A DNA stretch of 26,908 nt from assembly GCA_031266385.1 (NCBI GenBank), contig JAISBC010000043.1, positions 1 to 26,908 of the forward strand. The letters are read 5' to 3'. This document shows, in pieces, positions 1-7,232 of this stretch. The translations under genes were made by a program, and so were the position numbers. The notes beneath the pieces are model-generated. The model was not told where the DNA came from. It ran no database searches and was given only the letters and a program-made list of their open reading frames with translations. How positions within the stretch are numbered: the stretch's first letter is position 1; each line of letters begins with the position of its first letter. The stretch comes from Holosporales bacterium. Lineage in GTDB: Bacteria; Pseudomonadota; Alphaproteobacteria; RUG11792.

Positions 1-305
1 TTGGTCGGGTAATCGACCGCGCTGAATCTCCCAGTCGGAGTTACAAGTGGGCCATTTTCATCGCCTTCAACAAACAGCACCTCATCAGCACGCCTACGGC
101 CAATCTCGTTGATTAACCCGGTTGCTGAAACATCCTCGTGATCCTCTTGGCCTGCAGGCGCTGCCTGCCCTTCGCCCCAGGCCAAATGAATCTGCTGGTT
201 CTTTATGCTGCTTGCAATCGCCGCCCGTCCACTTTTCGTTAATACAGCCACGCCTAAATGATCTAAAATAACTTCTCCTATCTGTATATATTCACCATTT
301 AGCAA
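1..305 (-). CDS. Phage tail-like structural protein, partial (runs off the window)
   Basis: The reverse strand is open from a TTG at 305 to the window edge (about 101 codons). An in-frame TAG lies just upstream, and an AGGG precedes the TTG, which sets the start. The translation includes IHLAWGEGQ, GLINEIGRRRADEVLF and TPTGRFSAVDYPT. This pattern (AWG motif, then an EIGRR segment and a GRFSV/A-type strand) recalls small tail or baseplate-associated proteins of tailed phages; I recall the pattern only by eye. The C-terminus is outside the window, so completeness is unknown. It may be the edge of a prophage or a phage-derived particle cluster continuing to the left. Confidence 0.5.
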   Translation of the reverse strand, partial: MLNGEYIQIGEVILDHLGVAVLTKSGRAAIASSIKNQQIHLAWGEGQAAPAGQEDHEDVSATGLINEIGRRRADEVLFVEGDENGPLVTPTGRFSAVDYPT

Positions 306-553
306 AAAACCCTAACCCACTTTTTTCACTTTTTTTGAAAATAATTTTGAGAGAGTAGTTCGAATCCCTTTCAGTATCCGGTTTGATAATTCGAAATCTG
401 GCTGTATCGGCAACCTGAAATTCAGCCCTGGATTAACAAGGCGCAATTGCCAAACGGAGATCTGAGTTCGAATCCCCAGCGGTGACCTACATTCACAAAA
501 AGGAACTTTTTGAGGTACAGATGCGAAAACGCTTGAAAATCAAGGCCTAAATG

Positions 554-585
554 TCACTGCACTTCCTCAAGCCGAAGTGCAGTGA
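554..585. repeat. Perfect 12-bp inverted repeat (hairpin)
   Basis: Arms TCACTGCACTTC (554-565) and GAAGTGCAGTGA (574-585) are perfect complements around the 8-base loop CTCAAGCC. There is no T-run on either side, so it is not a standard intrinsic terminator. Its right half, CCGAAGTGCAGTGA, recurs with two changes at 648-661 (CCGAAGTGCAGCGA), which suggests a small dispersed repeat family. Confidence 0.6.
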
Positions 586-624
586 TAACGGAGATTCGGA
601 GACTATTTTGGCCATTTTTAGAGA

Positions 625-645
625 TTTTGGGAGTTCCTCCCAAAA
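625..645. repeat. 9-bp hairpin beside a second copy of the CCGAAGTGCAG repeat
   Basis: Arms TTTTGGGAG (625-633) and CTCCCAAAA (637-645) flank a TTC loop. The hairpin is followed directly by CCGAAGTGCAGCGA, a near-copy of the right arm of the 554-585 hairpin. The A/T-rich arm ends resemble a bidirectional terminator, and it lies 3' of the minus-strand tRNA-Ser, so it could end that transcript. Confidence 0.45.
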
Positions 646-740
646 ACCGAAGTGCAGCGACTGATGCCCAAAACCCTTGGGAATCAAGTGGTCTGGAAGA
701 ATGAAACAAAATTTGCGGAGTTGTGTTTAACGGCAACAAC

Positions 741-831
741 TGGCGGAGAGAGGGGGATTCGAACCCCCGATACGGGATTAGCGTATACTCGCTTTCCAGG
801 CGGGCGCCTTCAGCCACTCGGCCATCTCTCC
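741..831 (-). tRNA. tRNA-Ser (anticodon GGA)
   Basis: The reverse strand folds into a complete class II tRNA. The acceptor is GGAGAGA/TCTCTCC with discriminator G, and CCA is encoded at the 3' end (741-743). The D-arm contains GCCGAGTGGCTGAAGGC, the anticodon loop is CTGGAAA (anticodon GGA), and a long variable arm typical of tRNA-Ser is present. The T-arm is GGGGGTTCGAATCCCCC. It decodes UCC/UCU serine codons. Confidence 0.95.
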
Positions 832-841
832 ACTACCTATC

Positions 842-871
842 ATTTTATCATCTTTGCCATTGGGGTTGTAA
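842..871 (-). promoter_or_regulatory. Candidate promoter of tRNA-Ser
   Basis: On the reverse strand, TTACAA (866-871) is followed after 18 bases by TAAAAT (842-847). Transcription would begin near 835, a few bases before the mature tRNA 5' end at 831. The -35 matches TTGACA in four of six positions. Confidence 0.45.
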
Positions 872-1044
872 GATTTCGTTTCCTTACTCGCATTGCCTAC
901 CCTCTACTCTCCACTATGTGGACGTTTTTTCCAGCTTGCGTGATACAGAGCCAACTCCCACTCCGTTTCCCGGATTTTTTGATGAGTGATATTTACATAG
1001 TATCCCTCTTGCTGGAGAAATTAGCATTTAATAATGAAAATAAA

Positions 1045-1074
1045 TGGACTAGCGCAATAACTACACGATATAAT
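1045..1074 (+). promoter_or_regulatory. Candidate promoter of the first Myb-domain gene
   Basis: TATAAT at 1069-1074 is preceded after 18 bases by TGGACT (1045-1050), a moderate -35. This would give a leader of about 30 bases to the ATG at 1112. No strong Shine-Dalgarno is visible before that ATG (only GAG in ctgagatatt). Confidence 0.4.
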
Positions 1075-1111
1075 GCGACAATTACATATGGATCAATCCT
1101 GAGATATTAAA

Positions 1112-1759
1112 ATGAAAATAAAGATGTTACTCATAATAGCGTCATGCCTAGAATGCATAGATTTCGGTGTATGCAGTGACGATACTGAAGAATATACCCC
1201 TATCCCCCCTACAAGAAGAAAAAAACCAAATAAAATAGGCAGGTTTACTCCCGAAGAAGACGCCGCACTACTACACGGGAAAAAGCTGGGACTGAACTGG
1301 ACAGAAATAGCTAGAGACCTTCCCGGACGTAATGCTCGGCAATGTATGGACAGATATAATCATTACCTGGTCAATCCACAGGATGAAATGCGTGCCCCGA
1401 TACCTTTTAATGACCAAAACGACGTAGTTATGTTACAAATGATGAAAGCTGGAGCAGGTCTGGATGAAACAGCGAGGATCTTTCCCAATAGATCTCCAGC
1501 AGAAATACACCAAAGATGCGTATTGTTATTAACTAGACTGGTGGTTTTGGGAAAAGATCCTACACTAGCAGATTATTTTGCATATATTAACTGTCCAGAG
1601 AGAACTGACGAACAGATAAGAACCATCCTAGTAGAGGGTGGATTCCCTTTCTTAGAACTACCCGAAATAGCCAGGTTTAGGGCAGAAATAGCTTCTAAAT
1701 TAAGCCAGGCAAATTTACCGGTGAATTTTTCACCTCCAGAAGCCGCCTCCACTGAGTGA
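1112..1759 (+). CDS. Exported protein with Myb/SANT DNA-binding domain (two repeats, second degenerate)
   Basis: The protein has 215 residues. Residues 1-22 form a Sec-type signal peptide (Lys-rich start, LLIIASCLECI core, cut near VCS-DD). After a linker containing EYTP comes a basic cluster, RRKKPNK (35-41), that resembles a nuclear localisation signal. Residues 41-87 are a clear Myb repeat with FTPEEDAAL, NWTEIARDLPGR and ARQCMDRYNHYL; the core aromatics are F45, W63 and Y82. Residues 97-142 look like a decayed second repeat (NDVVMLQMM, ETARIFPNRSPAEIHQRC). The GRNARQC-D-RY-N-YL pattern is that of eukaryotic, especially protist, Myb proteins (family knowledge). A signal peptide on a eukaryote-type DNA-binding protein suggests an effector acting in the host nucleus (inference). 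A second Myb gene lies 640 bases downstream on the same strand. Confidence 0.85.
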   Translation: MKIKMLLIIASCLECIDFGVCSDDTEEYTPIPPTRRKKPNKIGRFTPEEDAALLHGKKLGLNWTEIARDLPGRNARQCMDRYNHYLVNPQDEMRAPIPFNDQNDVVMLQMMKAGAGLDETARIFPNRSPAEIHQRCVLLLTRLVVLGKDPTLADYFAYINCPERTDEQIRTILVEGGFPFLELPEIARFRAEIASKLSQANLPVNFSPPEAASTE

Positions 1760-1801
1760 ATCCATTCCTACCCGAGAAGGCTCTTCTCTTACCAACCTTC
1801 G

Positions 1802-1854
1802 GACCTCTTTGTGCACCGTAACAAAATTTCCTTGAAAAGAGATTCAAAGAGGTC
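1802..1854. repeat. 10-bp perfect inverted repeat between two effector-like genes
   Basis: GACCTCTTTG (1802-1811) and CAAAGAGGTC (1845-1854) are exact reverse complements separated by 33 bases. The right arm ends 48 bases before the ATG at 1903. The loop is long for a terminator and no T-run follows, so a protein-binding site or a weak structured leader is as likely. Confidence 0.35.
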
Positions 1855-1902
1855 ATAGGATAATTTGGCAGCGAGGAATCACCCAACCACGTAGGATTAG
1901 CT

Positions 1903-2331
1903 ATGAACGGCAGGAATCCACTCTATCTCATAGTATGTTTAGCAATAATCGGGAGTGCTGGAGTTAGAGCGGCTAAGAAACGTTATAACATTTTACATCA
2001 AGTTAAGGAGTACCATCTGAGCGTCATTGGTCAATTAGAATCCTTCAGAGCAACTGAAAAGGAAATCCAATACTTTTGCGAAAAGAAATACCGTATCCAT
2101 TACTCCTTGATAGCTATAAGAGACGCACGACAACGAAATCAGGCGCTTCTTTTAATGGCACAACAACAAGCCGCAGCACCAGCCCAGACCCATCATCCAG
2201 CTGAGCCCTTGGCCAGACTGGCAGTGGAGGTAGGAGAGCAACCAGCTGATAACAGTGAGTACCACATTCTGGATTTTAATGATTTTGAACAAGAACCCTG
2301 GCCAGCCTGTTTTGACTTCCCTGACTCATGA
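1903..2331 (+). CDS. Exported protein of unknown function in the Myb-gene cluster
   Basis: The protein has 142 residues. AGGAT five bases before the ATG is a fair ribosome-binding site. Residues 1-23 form a signal peptide (NPLYLIVCLAIIGSAGVRA, then AKKRYN). Residues 25-95 are predicted helical by eye and charged; residues 95-110 are Gln/Ala/Pro-rich (AQQQAAAPAQ), and the tail is acidic (DFNDFEQEP). I do not recognise a family. The segment TEKEIQYFCEKK...YSLIAIRDARQ faintly echoes the TPEED..KK...W..IARD...ARQ spacing of the neighbouring Myb protein, but the core tryptophans and the GR turn are missing, so I do not call a domain. Confidence 0.7.
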   Translation: MNGRNPLYLIVCLAIIGSAGVRAAKKRYNILHQVKEYHLSVIGQLESFRATEKEIQYFCEKKYRIHYSLIAIRDARQRNQALLLMAQQQAAAPAQTHHPAEPLARLAVEVGEQPADNSEYHILDFNDFEQEPWPACFDFPDS

Positions 2332-2396
2332 AATTTTAAAAAAATCCTTGAATGGATGCATAAACAACCCGTAATCTGGCAAGATGAGGGTGAAAT

Positions 2397-2831
2397 ATGG
2401 GTGGGACGATGCAGGAAAGGCGAGCATTAGGAGCAATCCTCTTTATCACGTTATGCGGAATAATCGGTGGGAATGCAATGGATTTAGATTTCCCCTATTT
2501 TAGTTCTAATCTGCCGGATGAACTTTTCGTACCAGTCCAAGAGTACACTCCACCGACACAATCGGTTCAGTGTCCAAAGAAATCAAAGAAACGATTTACC
2601 CTCGAAGAGGATAGGAAAATTGTACATCTTGTTCACAAGTTCGACACTTCAAGCTGGAGTTTAATCTCACTACATCTACCCGGGAGAGACGCTAGGCAAT
2701 GCAGGGATAGATGGTATCATCATCTAAAAACACTCTGGGAAGAAAGTAATCCCAACAATTATCCATTTGAACCTCCAGGATACCCCTCAGTTGACCTGGT
2801 CGCCGTTGAATCTCAGGAGTTACCGCAATAA
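2397..2831 (+). CDS. Exported protein with a single Myb/SANT domain
   Basis: The protein has 144 residues. Two starts are possible: ATG 2397 (behind GAGGGT) or ATG 2409 (behind GGGTGGGACG). Both give a signal peptide with the core ALGAILFITLCGIIGG and a cut near GNA. The linker contains EYTP, as in the 1112 gene, then a basic cluster KKSKKR (61-66). Residues 64-112 form a well-conserved Myb repeat (RFTLEEDRKIV, SSWSLISLHLPGRDARQCRDRWYHHL) with F67, W87 and W106. The end of the repeat is very close to the R2/R3 consensus of eukaryotic Myb factors (family knowledge). The shared EYTP-basic-Myb layout shows the two genes are paralogues. A nucleus-targeted effector is inferred, not shown. Confidence 0.85.
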   Translation: MGGTMQERRALGAILFITLCGIIGGNAMDLDFPYFSSNLPDELFVPVQEYTPPTQSVQCPKKSKKRFTLEEDRKIVHLVHKFDTSSWSLISLHLPGRDARQCRDRWYHHLKTLWEESNPNNYPFEPPGYPSVDLVAVESQELPQ

Positions 2832-2897
2832 GAGATCATAGATAGAATGGCTAGGATGGAAGATTGGGGAGGTGTAGACTGTGGTATGATTGAGTGC

Positions 2898-4529
2898 TTA
2901 TTCAATATGAGCTCTTATTAATGATTTAAACAGTGGGTGAGGATCGAATGGGCGGGATTTAAATTCTGGGTGAGATTGAGTGGCGACGAAGAACGGATGG
3001 TCTTCCCTCTCGATAATTTCGACCAACTTTCCATCCTCAGATATCCCCGATATAATTATTCCTGCCTTCTCGAGGGTAGCCCCATATTTTTGTGCAGAAA
3101 CTTCAAATCGATGCCGGTGACGTTCGGAAATCGTCCCTTTTCCACCATAAATTTCATGTGCCCTGGAACCAGGAGTGAGCCTACAATCGTATCTCCCGAG
3201 CCTCATTGTCCCTCCCTTGTTTCCAGTCGAATCCCGGATTTCTTCTCCTTCTCGACCGTCCCATGAGCCCATGAAATCTACAACCATCTCTCCATCATCC
3301 GAAAATTCTCGGCTCGTTGCCGTCGATAATCCAGCGACATTCCGACATGCCTCTATCACGGCCAGCTGCATCCCGAGGCAGATCCCGAGAAACGGTACCG
3401 AGTTTTCTCTGGCAAATTTTATGGCCTCGAGTTTTCCATCGGTTCCGCGAACACTAAATCCGCCGGGGACGATTATTCCGGAGACTCCACCGAGTCTTTT
3501 CAATATTTCTGCCTTCTCATCCTCGGCATTGATCCAGTCTATTTCGACGCGAACATCATTGGCGAAACCACCATGCATCACCGCCTGAGTCAAAGAAATA
3601 TATGCATCCTGTAGCTTCGTATATTTTCCGATGATAGCTATCCTCACGTTTCCGGAGGAATTTCGGATTAATCTCGCTACACTCCCCCACTTATTAGCAA
3701 TTCTTTCGGTAGCGATTTGCTCATTTTCTTCTGAGATGTTGAAGTGATCATAAATCCTCTTGTCCAGCCCTTCTTCGTGATACTGGTGAGGGATGAGGTA
3801 TATATTCTCGGCATCCAGGGCCGTGACTACATTCTCTTTCTTAACATTACAGAACATCGCAAGTTTTTCTTTTATATCATCGGGGATCTCGATTTCTGAG
3901 CGACACAGCAGAATATCAGGCTGAACTCCGACACTCTGAAGTTGTTTGACCGAGTGTTGAGTTGGCTTCGTTTTCAGCTCTCCAGCCGTCTTGATAAACG
4001 GTAAATACGTCAAATGAACGCAAATTATTCTTTCCTTTCTAAATTCTAGAATTAATTGTCGAATCGCTTCGATGTATGGAAAACTCTCGATATCACCAAC
4101 AGTTCCTCCAATTTCACAGATAGTAAAATCAACGTCATTATATCCACTCGTAATAAAATCCTTGATCTCATTGGTAATATGAGGAATAACTTGAATATCA
4201 GATCCTAGATAATCTCCCTTCCTTTCTTTGGCTATTACCTTTTCGTAGATTTTCCCGGTCGTAATCGAATCACCGGCCGAGCACGTTATATCCGTGAACC
4301 TTTCGTAGTGTCCAAAATCAAGATCGGCCTCGCAGCCATCTTCCATCACAAAAACCTCACCATGTTTGTGAGGACTCATCGTTCCCGGGTCAATGTTTAT
4401 ATACGGATCCAACTTCTTCATCCTTATGGAAAAATTTCTGGCCCTGAGGAGGGCCCCGATACAGGAGGCCGCGATACCTTTCCCGAGCGAAGACATGACT
4501 CCACCCGTCACAAATATAAAAGCAGACAT
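2898..4529 (-). CDS. pyrG: CTP synthase
   Basis: This enzyme makes CTP from UTP, ATP and glutamine in the cytoplasm. From the ATG at 4529 it has 543 residues, the usual size. The N-terminal amidoligase domain starts FIFVTGGVMSSLGKGI and contains DPYINIDPGTMSPHKHGEVF and ICEIGGTVGDIES. The C-terminal class I glutamine amidotransferase domain has PGGF (oxyanion region), the nucleophile Cys384 in LGICLGMQ, and His520/Glu522 in SHPEF. A longer frame from GTG 4565 exists, but family N-termini begin at MSAFIFVTGG, and a TATAAT at 4571-4576 places the transcript start close to 4564, so 4529 is preferred. It converges on the Myb cluster and follows mnmA after a 78-base gap. Confidence 0.96.
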   Translation of the reverse strand: MSAFIFVTGGVMSSLGKGIAASCIGALLRARNFSIRMKKLDPYINIDPGTMSPHKHGEVFVMEDGCEADLDFGHYERFTDITCSAGDSITTGKIYEKVIAKERKGDYLGSDIQVIPHITNEIKDFITSGYNDVDFTICEIGGTVGDIESFPYIEAIRQLILEFRKERIICVHLTYLPFIKTAGELKTKPTQHSVKQLQSVGVQPDILLCRSEIEIPDDIKEKLAMFCNVKKENVVTALDAENIYLIPHQYHEEGLDKRIYDHFNISEENEQIATERIANKWGSVARLIRNSSGNVRIAIIGKYTKLQDAYISLTQAVMHGGFANDVRVEIDWINAEDEKAEILKRLGGVSGIIVPGGFSVRGTDGKLEAIKFARENSVPFLGICLGMQLAVIEACRNVAGLSTATSREFSDDGEMVVDFMGSWDGREGEEIRDSTGNKGGTMRLGRYDCRLTPGSRAHEIYGGKGTISERHRHRFEVSAQKYGATLEKAGIIISGISEDGKLVEIIEREDHPFFVATQSHPEFKSRPFDPHPLFKSLIRAHIE

Positions 4530-4570
4530 AAGAACAAAGCAGATTTCTTGAGGGACGGCTGTCACCGGGA

Positions 4571-4576
4571 ATTATA
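4571..4576 (-). promoter_or_regulatory. Candidate -10 box for pyrG
   Basis: A perfect TATAAT is read on the reverse strand, 41 bases upstream of the preferred pyrG ATG. No good -35 hexamer is visible at 16-18 bases. It suggests pyrG can be transcribed apart from mnmA-brnQ. Confidence 0.4.
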
Positions 4577-4607
4577 CTCAATCAGCCCGATGAAACATAG
4601 GCCTAAG

Positions 4608-5687
4608 TTATGAGATAATACCAGAGCAGATGACGGCGTTTGAATCGCTATATACGGCGCAGACTTGCCCCTTCGTGATTGGGGTCGTACTCGCCTCACA
4701 GAGCCTTATTTCGATCAATTTCGCATCATCAGAAGCCATTAGTGTGGCCTTCGTTTTCCTGCCGAACGACCTCAGTTTTACGAGGGCGTTAAATTCTCGC
4801 CGAATTCCCATCAGCCAATTGACATTCATGATCGAAAATTCTCGGATATCCAGGGCTTCTTTACTTCCCACGATTACGTCGTTATTATCGGAATCGACGT
4901 CCAAAACGTACAGAGGTCCTCGATTATTAGAGACACCGAGTCCCTTCCGCTGCCCTATCGTATAATTCGCGATTCCAGAATGATCACCGATAACTTTCCC
5001 TGTATCCTTAAGTCTTATCCGTCCCGGTGAGAAGAGATTCAGATTCGTCTCCAGATTCTGAAGAAATTCCTTATAGCTCCCTTGCCTTATAAAGCAGATA
5101 TCCTGACTTTCATCTTTCTCAAAATTTGGAAGACCATATTTTGCAGCGAGATCCCTCGTTTCACTCTTATTTTCGATACCTCCGAGTGGAAACCTCACAT
5201 ATCTCAGCTTCTCCTTGGGGGCCAACGAAACGAAATATGTCTGATCTTTCTGGAGGTTTGCTGCCTCCGACAGAATGACAATCATCTCATCATCAGGGAC
5301 CTCCAAATTCGCGTAGTGCCCGGTCGCCAGGAGATCGGCCCCCATCATTCGAGCATGATCGACTAGGATATTCAGTTTGAGGTCTCGATTACAGAAGGCG
5401 CACGGATTTGGTGTCAAACCACGAGAATAATACTCAGCAAATAAATTTATGACTTTCGCTTTGTATTCGTCTCTAACGTCGAAGACCTCGTGCTGAATTC
5501 CGAGAGTTTTACAGACGGCTTGGGCATCCTCGATATCTCGAACACAGTTCTCGTGAATATCCATCGTAATTCCGAAGACATCATGCCCTTCTCTTTGGAG
5601 CATGGCCGCGACGACGGACGAATCGACACCGCCCGACATCGCAATGGCATATACCTTTTGTGGATTACTTTTTGTTGATGACTGCAT
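4608..5687 (-). CDS. mnmA: tRNA-specific 2-thiouridylase MnmA
   Basis: MnmA thiolates U34 of tRNA-Lys, -Glu and -Gln, taking sulfur from a relay that starts at a cysteine desulfurase. The protein has 359 residues, full length. The PP-loop SGGVDSS is at 18-24. The two catalytic cysteines are present: Cys99 in NPCAFCNRD and Cys198 in SQDICFI. ATGHYA and GQRKGLG are also conserved. The start lies 23 bases inside the end of brnQ, so the two are probably co-transcribed and translationally coupled; no strong ribosome-binding site is seen. Confidence 0.95.
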   Translation of the reverse strand: MQSSTKSNPQKVYAIAMSGGVDSSVVAAMLQREGHDVFGITMDIHENCVRDIEDAQAVCKTLGIQHEVFDVRDEYKAKVINLFAEYYSRGLTPNPCAFCNRDLKLNILVDHARMMGADLLATGHYANLEVPDDEMIVILSEAANLQKDQTYFVSLAPKEKLRYVRFPLGGIENKSETRDLAAKYGLPNFEKDESQDICFIRQGSYKEFLQNLETNLNLFSPGRIRLKDTGKVIGDHSGIANYTIGQRKGLGVSNNRGPLYVLDVDSDNNDVIVGSKEALDIREFSIMNVNWLMGIRREFNALVKLRSFGRKTKATLMASDDAKLIEIRLCEASTTPITKGQVCAVYSDSNAVICSGIIS

Positions 5688-6780
5688 AGTAATAGACTAT
5701 CCGACAGCCTATGAATATCATGAGGGCTGGGTATATTTTCTCTAATATCATTCCAAGGATCGCGCAAATTTGCCCGAACCCTAGCAATGAAATGGTGAAC
5801 ATTACTATGCCGACCAATCCAAGAATTATCTTGCGACTAAATTTCTTTTTCAGGACATCTTCGTGAATATAATCCGTGAAGACGGAACACAATATGATGG
5901 CCGTGGCCATGCAGCTGATGGCGATTACGATCGAGACGAACCACGAGGCCGAGGATCCCATCGAAAGTTCAGCGATCTTGCCGAGGATTGCTTCGGCCGG
6001 AGTATCGGCTAGTCTGTCTGAATATTGCACACCGATCAGCAATAGTCCGATGTATGCGATGGATAAGATTATACCACCTATAAGGCAGGCGGCCCCGGTA
6101 AATCTCAGGAGCTTCTTCTTATCGTTGCGATCGGATTCTGGCATTGCCCCCTTGAGGTATTGGTAAATTTCACTGGCCATGATTAGTGAGGCTAGGAGAT
6201 CCATCGTTTGATAGCCCATATTAAAACCGGTTATCAGGGTCGTCGAAGGTAGTAATGGGCTCTCGGTTACGTGAGAAATTGAGCCACCAAAATATAGGGC
6301 TCCAAGCACGATGGCGGCTATTCCCCCAAATTTCAGGGGAGTGAAGATGATACCGATGACCTGAACGATCTTTCCGGGATGGAGGGCGAGGGCGACGGAG
6401 ATGACCGTGAAAACGGCGCTAAACATCCCGATCGAAATTTCCGGGGCTAGGTTGTTTATGCCCCCGAAGGCGACGTTGACGATCCGAGCCAGAACTCCGA
6501 ATGGACCGACCAGCATCATGATGATGAACATTAGGATGGCGGTCACGTGCCTCCCAATCGGGGCTAAGTATTTTTTCCTATCGGCATCGAATAACATGGC
6601 ACCATAATATCCGATCATCGGAATCAAGACGGCGGCGACGAGCCACCCGATGAGGGCCAGGGGCCAATTGTCTGGGCAAGTTTGCCCGAGGACGAGTGGG
6701 AAAACGATGTTCCCAGAACCAAACAACATTGAGAATAAGGCAAACCCGGCGACGATACTCTTAGTAATCATATTGCTCAT
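5665..6780 (-). CDS. brnQ: Branched-chain amino acid carrier, BrnQ/LIVCS family
   Basis: This is a cation-coupled importer of Leu/Ile/Val in the inner membrane. It has 371 residues from ATG 6780, preceded by AAGGAGG eleven bases upstream. A longer frame from GTG 6804 would place the Shine-Dalgarno inside the gene, so it is rejected. The N-terminus carries the family signature GFALFSMLFGSGNIVFPLVLG, followed by about eleven hydrophobic segments. It is somewhat shorter than the usual 430-440 residues, ending after a last membrane span at YPALMIFIGCRIVYYYAV. Importing host amino acids fits an intracellular lifestyle. It overlaps mnmA by 23 bases. Confidence 0.88.
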   Translation of the reverse strand: MSNMITKSIVAGFALFSMLFGSGNIVFPLVLGQTCPDNWPLALIGWLVAAVLIPMIGYYGAMLFDADRKKYLAPIGRHVTAILMFIIMMLVGPFGVLARIVNVAFGGINNLAPEISIGMFSAVFTVISVALALHPGKIVQVIGIIFTPLKFGGIAAIVLGALYFGGSISHVTESPLLPSTTLITGFNMGYQTMDLLASLIMASEIYQYLKGAMPESDRNDKKKLLRFTGAACLIGGIILSIAYIGLLLIGVQYSDRLADTPAEAILGKIAELSMGSSASWFVSIVIAISCMATAIILCSVFTDYIHEDVLKKKFSRKIILGLVGIVMFTISLLGFGQICAILGMILEKIYPALMIFIGCRIVYYYAVINKK

Positions 6781-6884
6781 AAAAACAATTTCCTCCTTAT
6801 TCACTGGTCAAATGATCGCGGATGTCATTATTTTTTTGAGGAATCAACAAAACCGAATGACACAAACCAAAATCGCGATTTGTA

Positions 6885-6961
6885 TGGCGCGCCCTGGAAG
6901 ATTCGAACTCCCGACCCACAGCTTAGAAGGCTGTTGCTCTATCCGGCTGAGCTAAGAGCGC
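6885..6961 (-). tRNA. tRNA-Arg (anticodon TCT)
   Basis: The reverse strand gives a complete cloverleaf. The acceptor is GCGCTCT/AGGGCGC with discriminator G and encoded CCA (6885-6887). The D-arm contains AGCTCAGCCGGATAGAGC, the anticodon loop is CTTCTAA (TCT), and the T-arm is GGGAGTTCGAATCTTCC. It reads AGA/AGG codons. Confidence 0.95.
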
Positions 6962-6975
6962 CAATACAAGCATAG

Positions 6976-7005
6976 ATTCTACAATCAACCAATGAATCCG
7001 GTCAA
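6976..7005 (-). promoter_or_regulatory. Promoter of tRNA-Arg
   Basis: On the reverse strand, TTGACC (7000-7005), an 18-base spacer and TAGAAT (6976-6981) form a near-consensus sigma-70 promoter ending about 15 bases before the tRNA 5' end. Confidence 0.7.
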
Positions 7006-7155
7006 TGCCATCGTGATTTTCGAGGATTCCTGTCGGAAGGATAATTAATCATAAACATGGAAGATAGAAGCAAAAAAATTGCTAGGTTGAGTTCTGGAAT
7101 TTAGGTCGTAAGTATTCAAGCATTAAGTCTTCAATGTATACTCAATCTCGTCAGG

Positions 7156-7161
7156 TATAAT
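7156..7161 (+). promoter_or_regulatory. Candidate -10 box upstream of the 7233 gene
   Basis: A perfect TATAAT lies 71 bases before the preferred ATG at 7233. No clear -35 is seen. If used, transcription begins near 7168, which argues against the TTG at 7167 as the start codon. Confidence 0.35.
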
Positions 7162-7232
7162 CACGCTTGAAACACTTATTCAAAGTCTGTTACACTACTA
7201 AGGAAAGTATTAATTATGTAAAGAATTGTATT

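Larger units (their letters stand above)
306..740. other. Non-coding stretch with hairpins and tRNA T-arm-like motifs
   Basis: No convincing gene is visible. Open frames across 554-1110 are chance frames that run through the tRNA. The stretch holds two copies of the T-arm-like motif GTTCGAATCCC (358-368 and 476-486) without a foldable tRNA around them, and two strong hairpins listed separately. The sequence CCGAAGTGCAG occurs twice (573-583 and 648-658), so this is repeat-bearing intergenic DNA between a phage-like gene and a tRNA gene. Confidence 0.6.

Noticed and set aside
466..492. Possible second tRNA or tmRNA 3' end (GTTCGAATCCCC)
   Set aside because: The T-stem does not pair cleanly and no acceptor, D-arm or anticodon arm can be found upstream.
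652..1110. Plus-strand open frames of 152 and 88 codons
   Set aside because: Both run antisense through the whole tRNA-Ser gene and its promoter; their translation shows no domain or signal and is a chance frame.
1903..2331. A third Myb domain in the middle gene of the cluster
   Set aside because: The spacing is similar in one segment, but the conserved aromatics and the GR turn are missing.
4530..4565. Upstream GTG start for pyrG
   Set aside because: The extra 12 residues are absent from CTP synthase family N-termini, and the TATAAT at 4571 would leave almost no leader.
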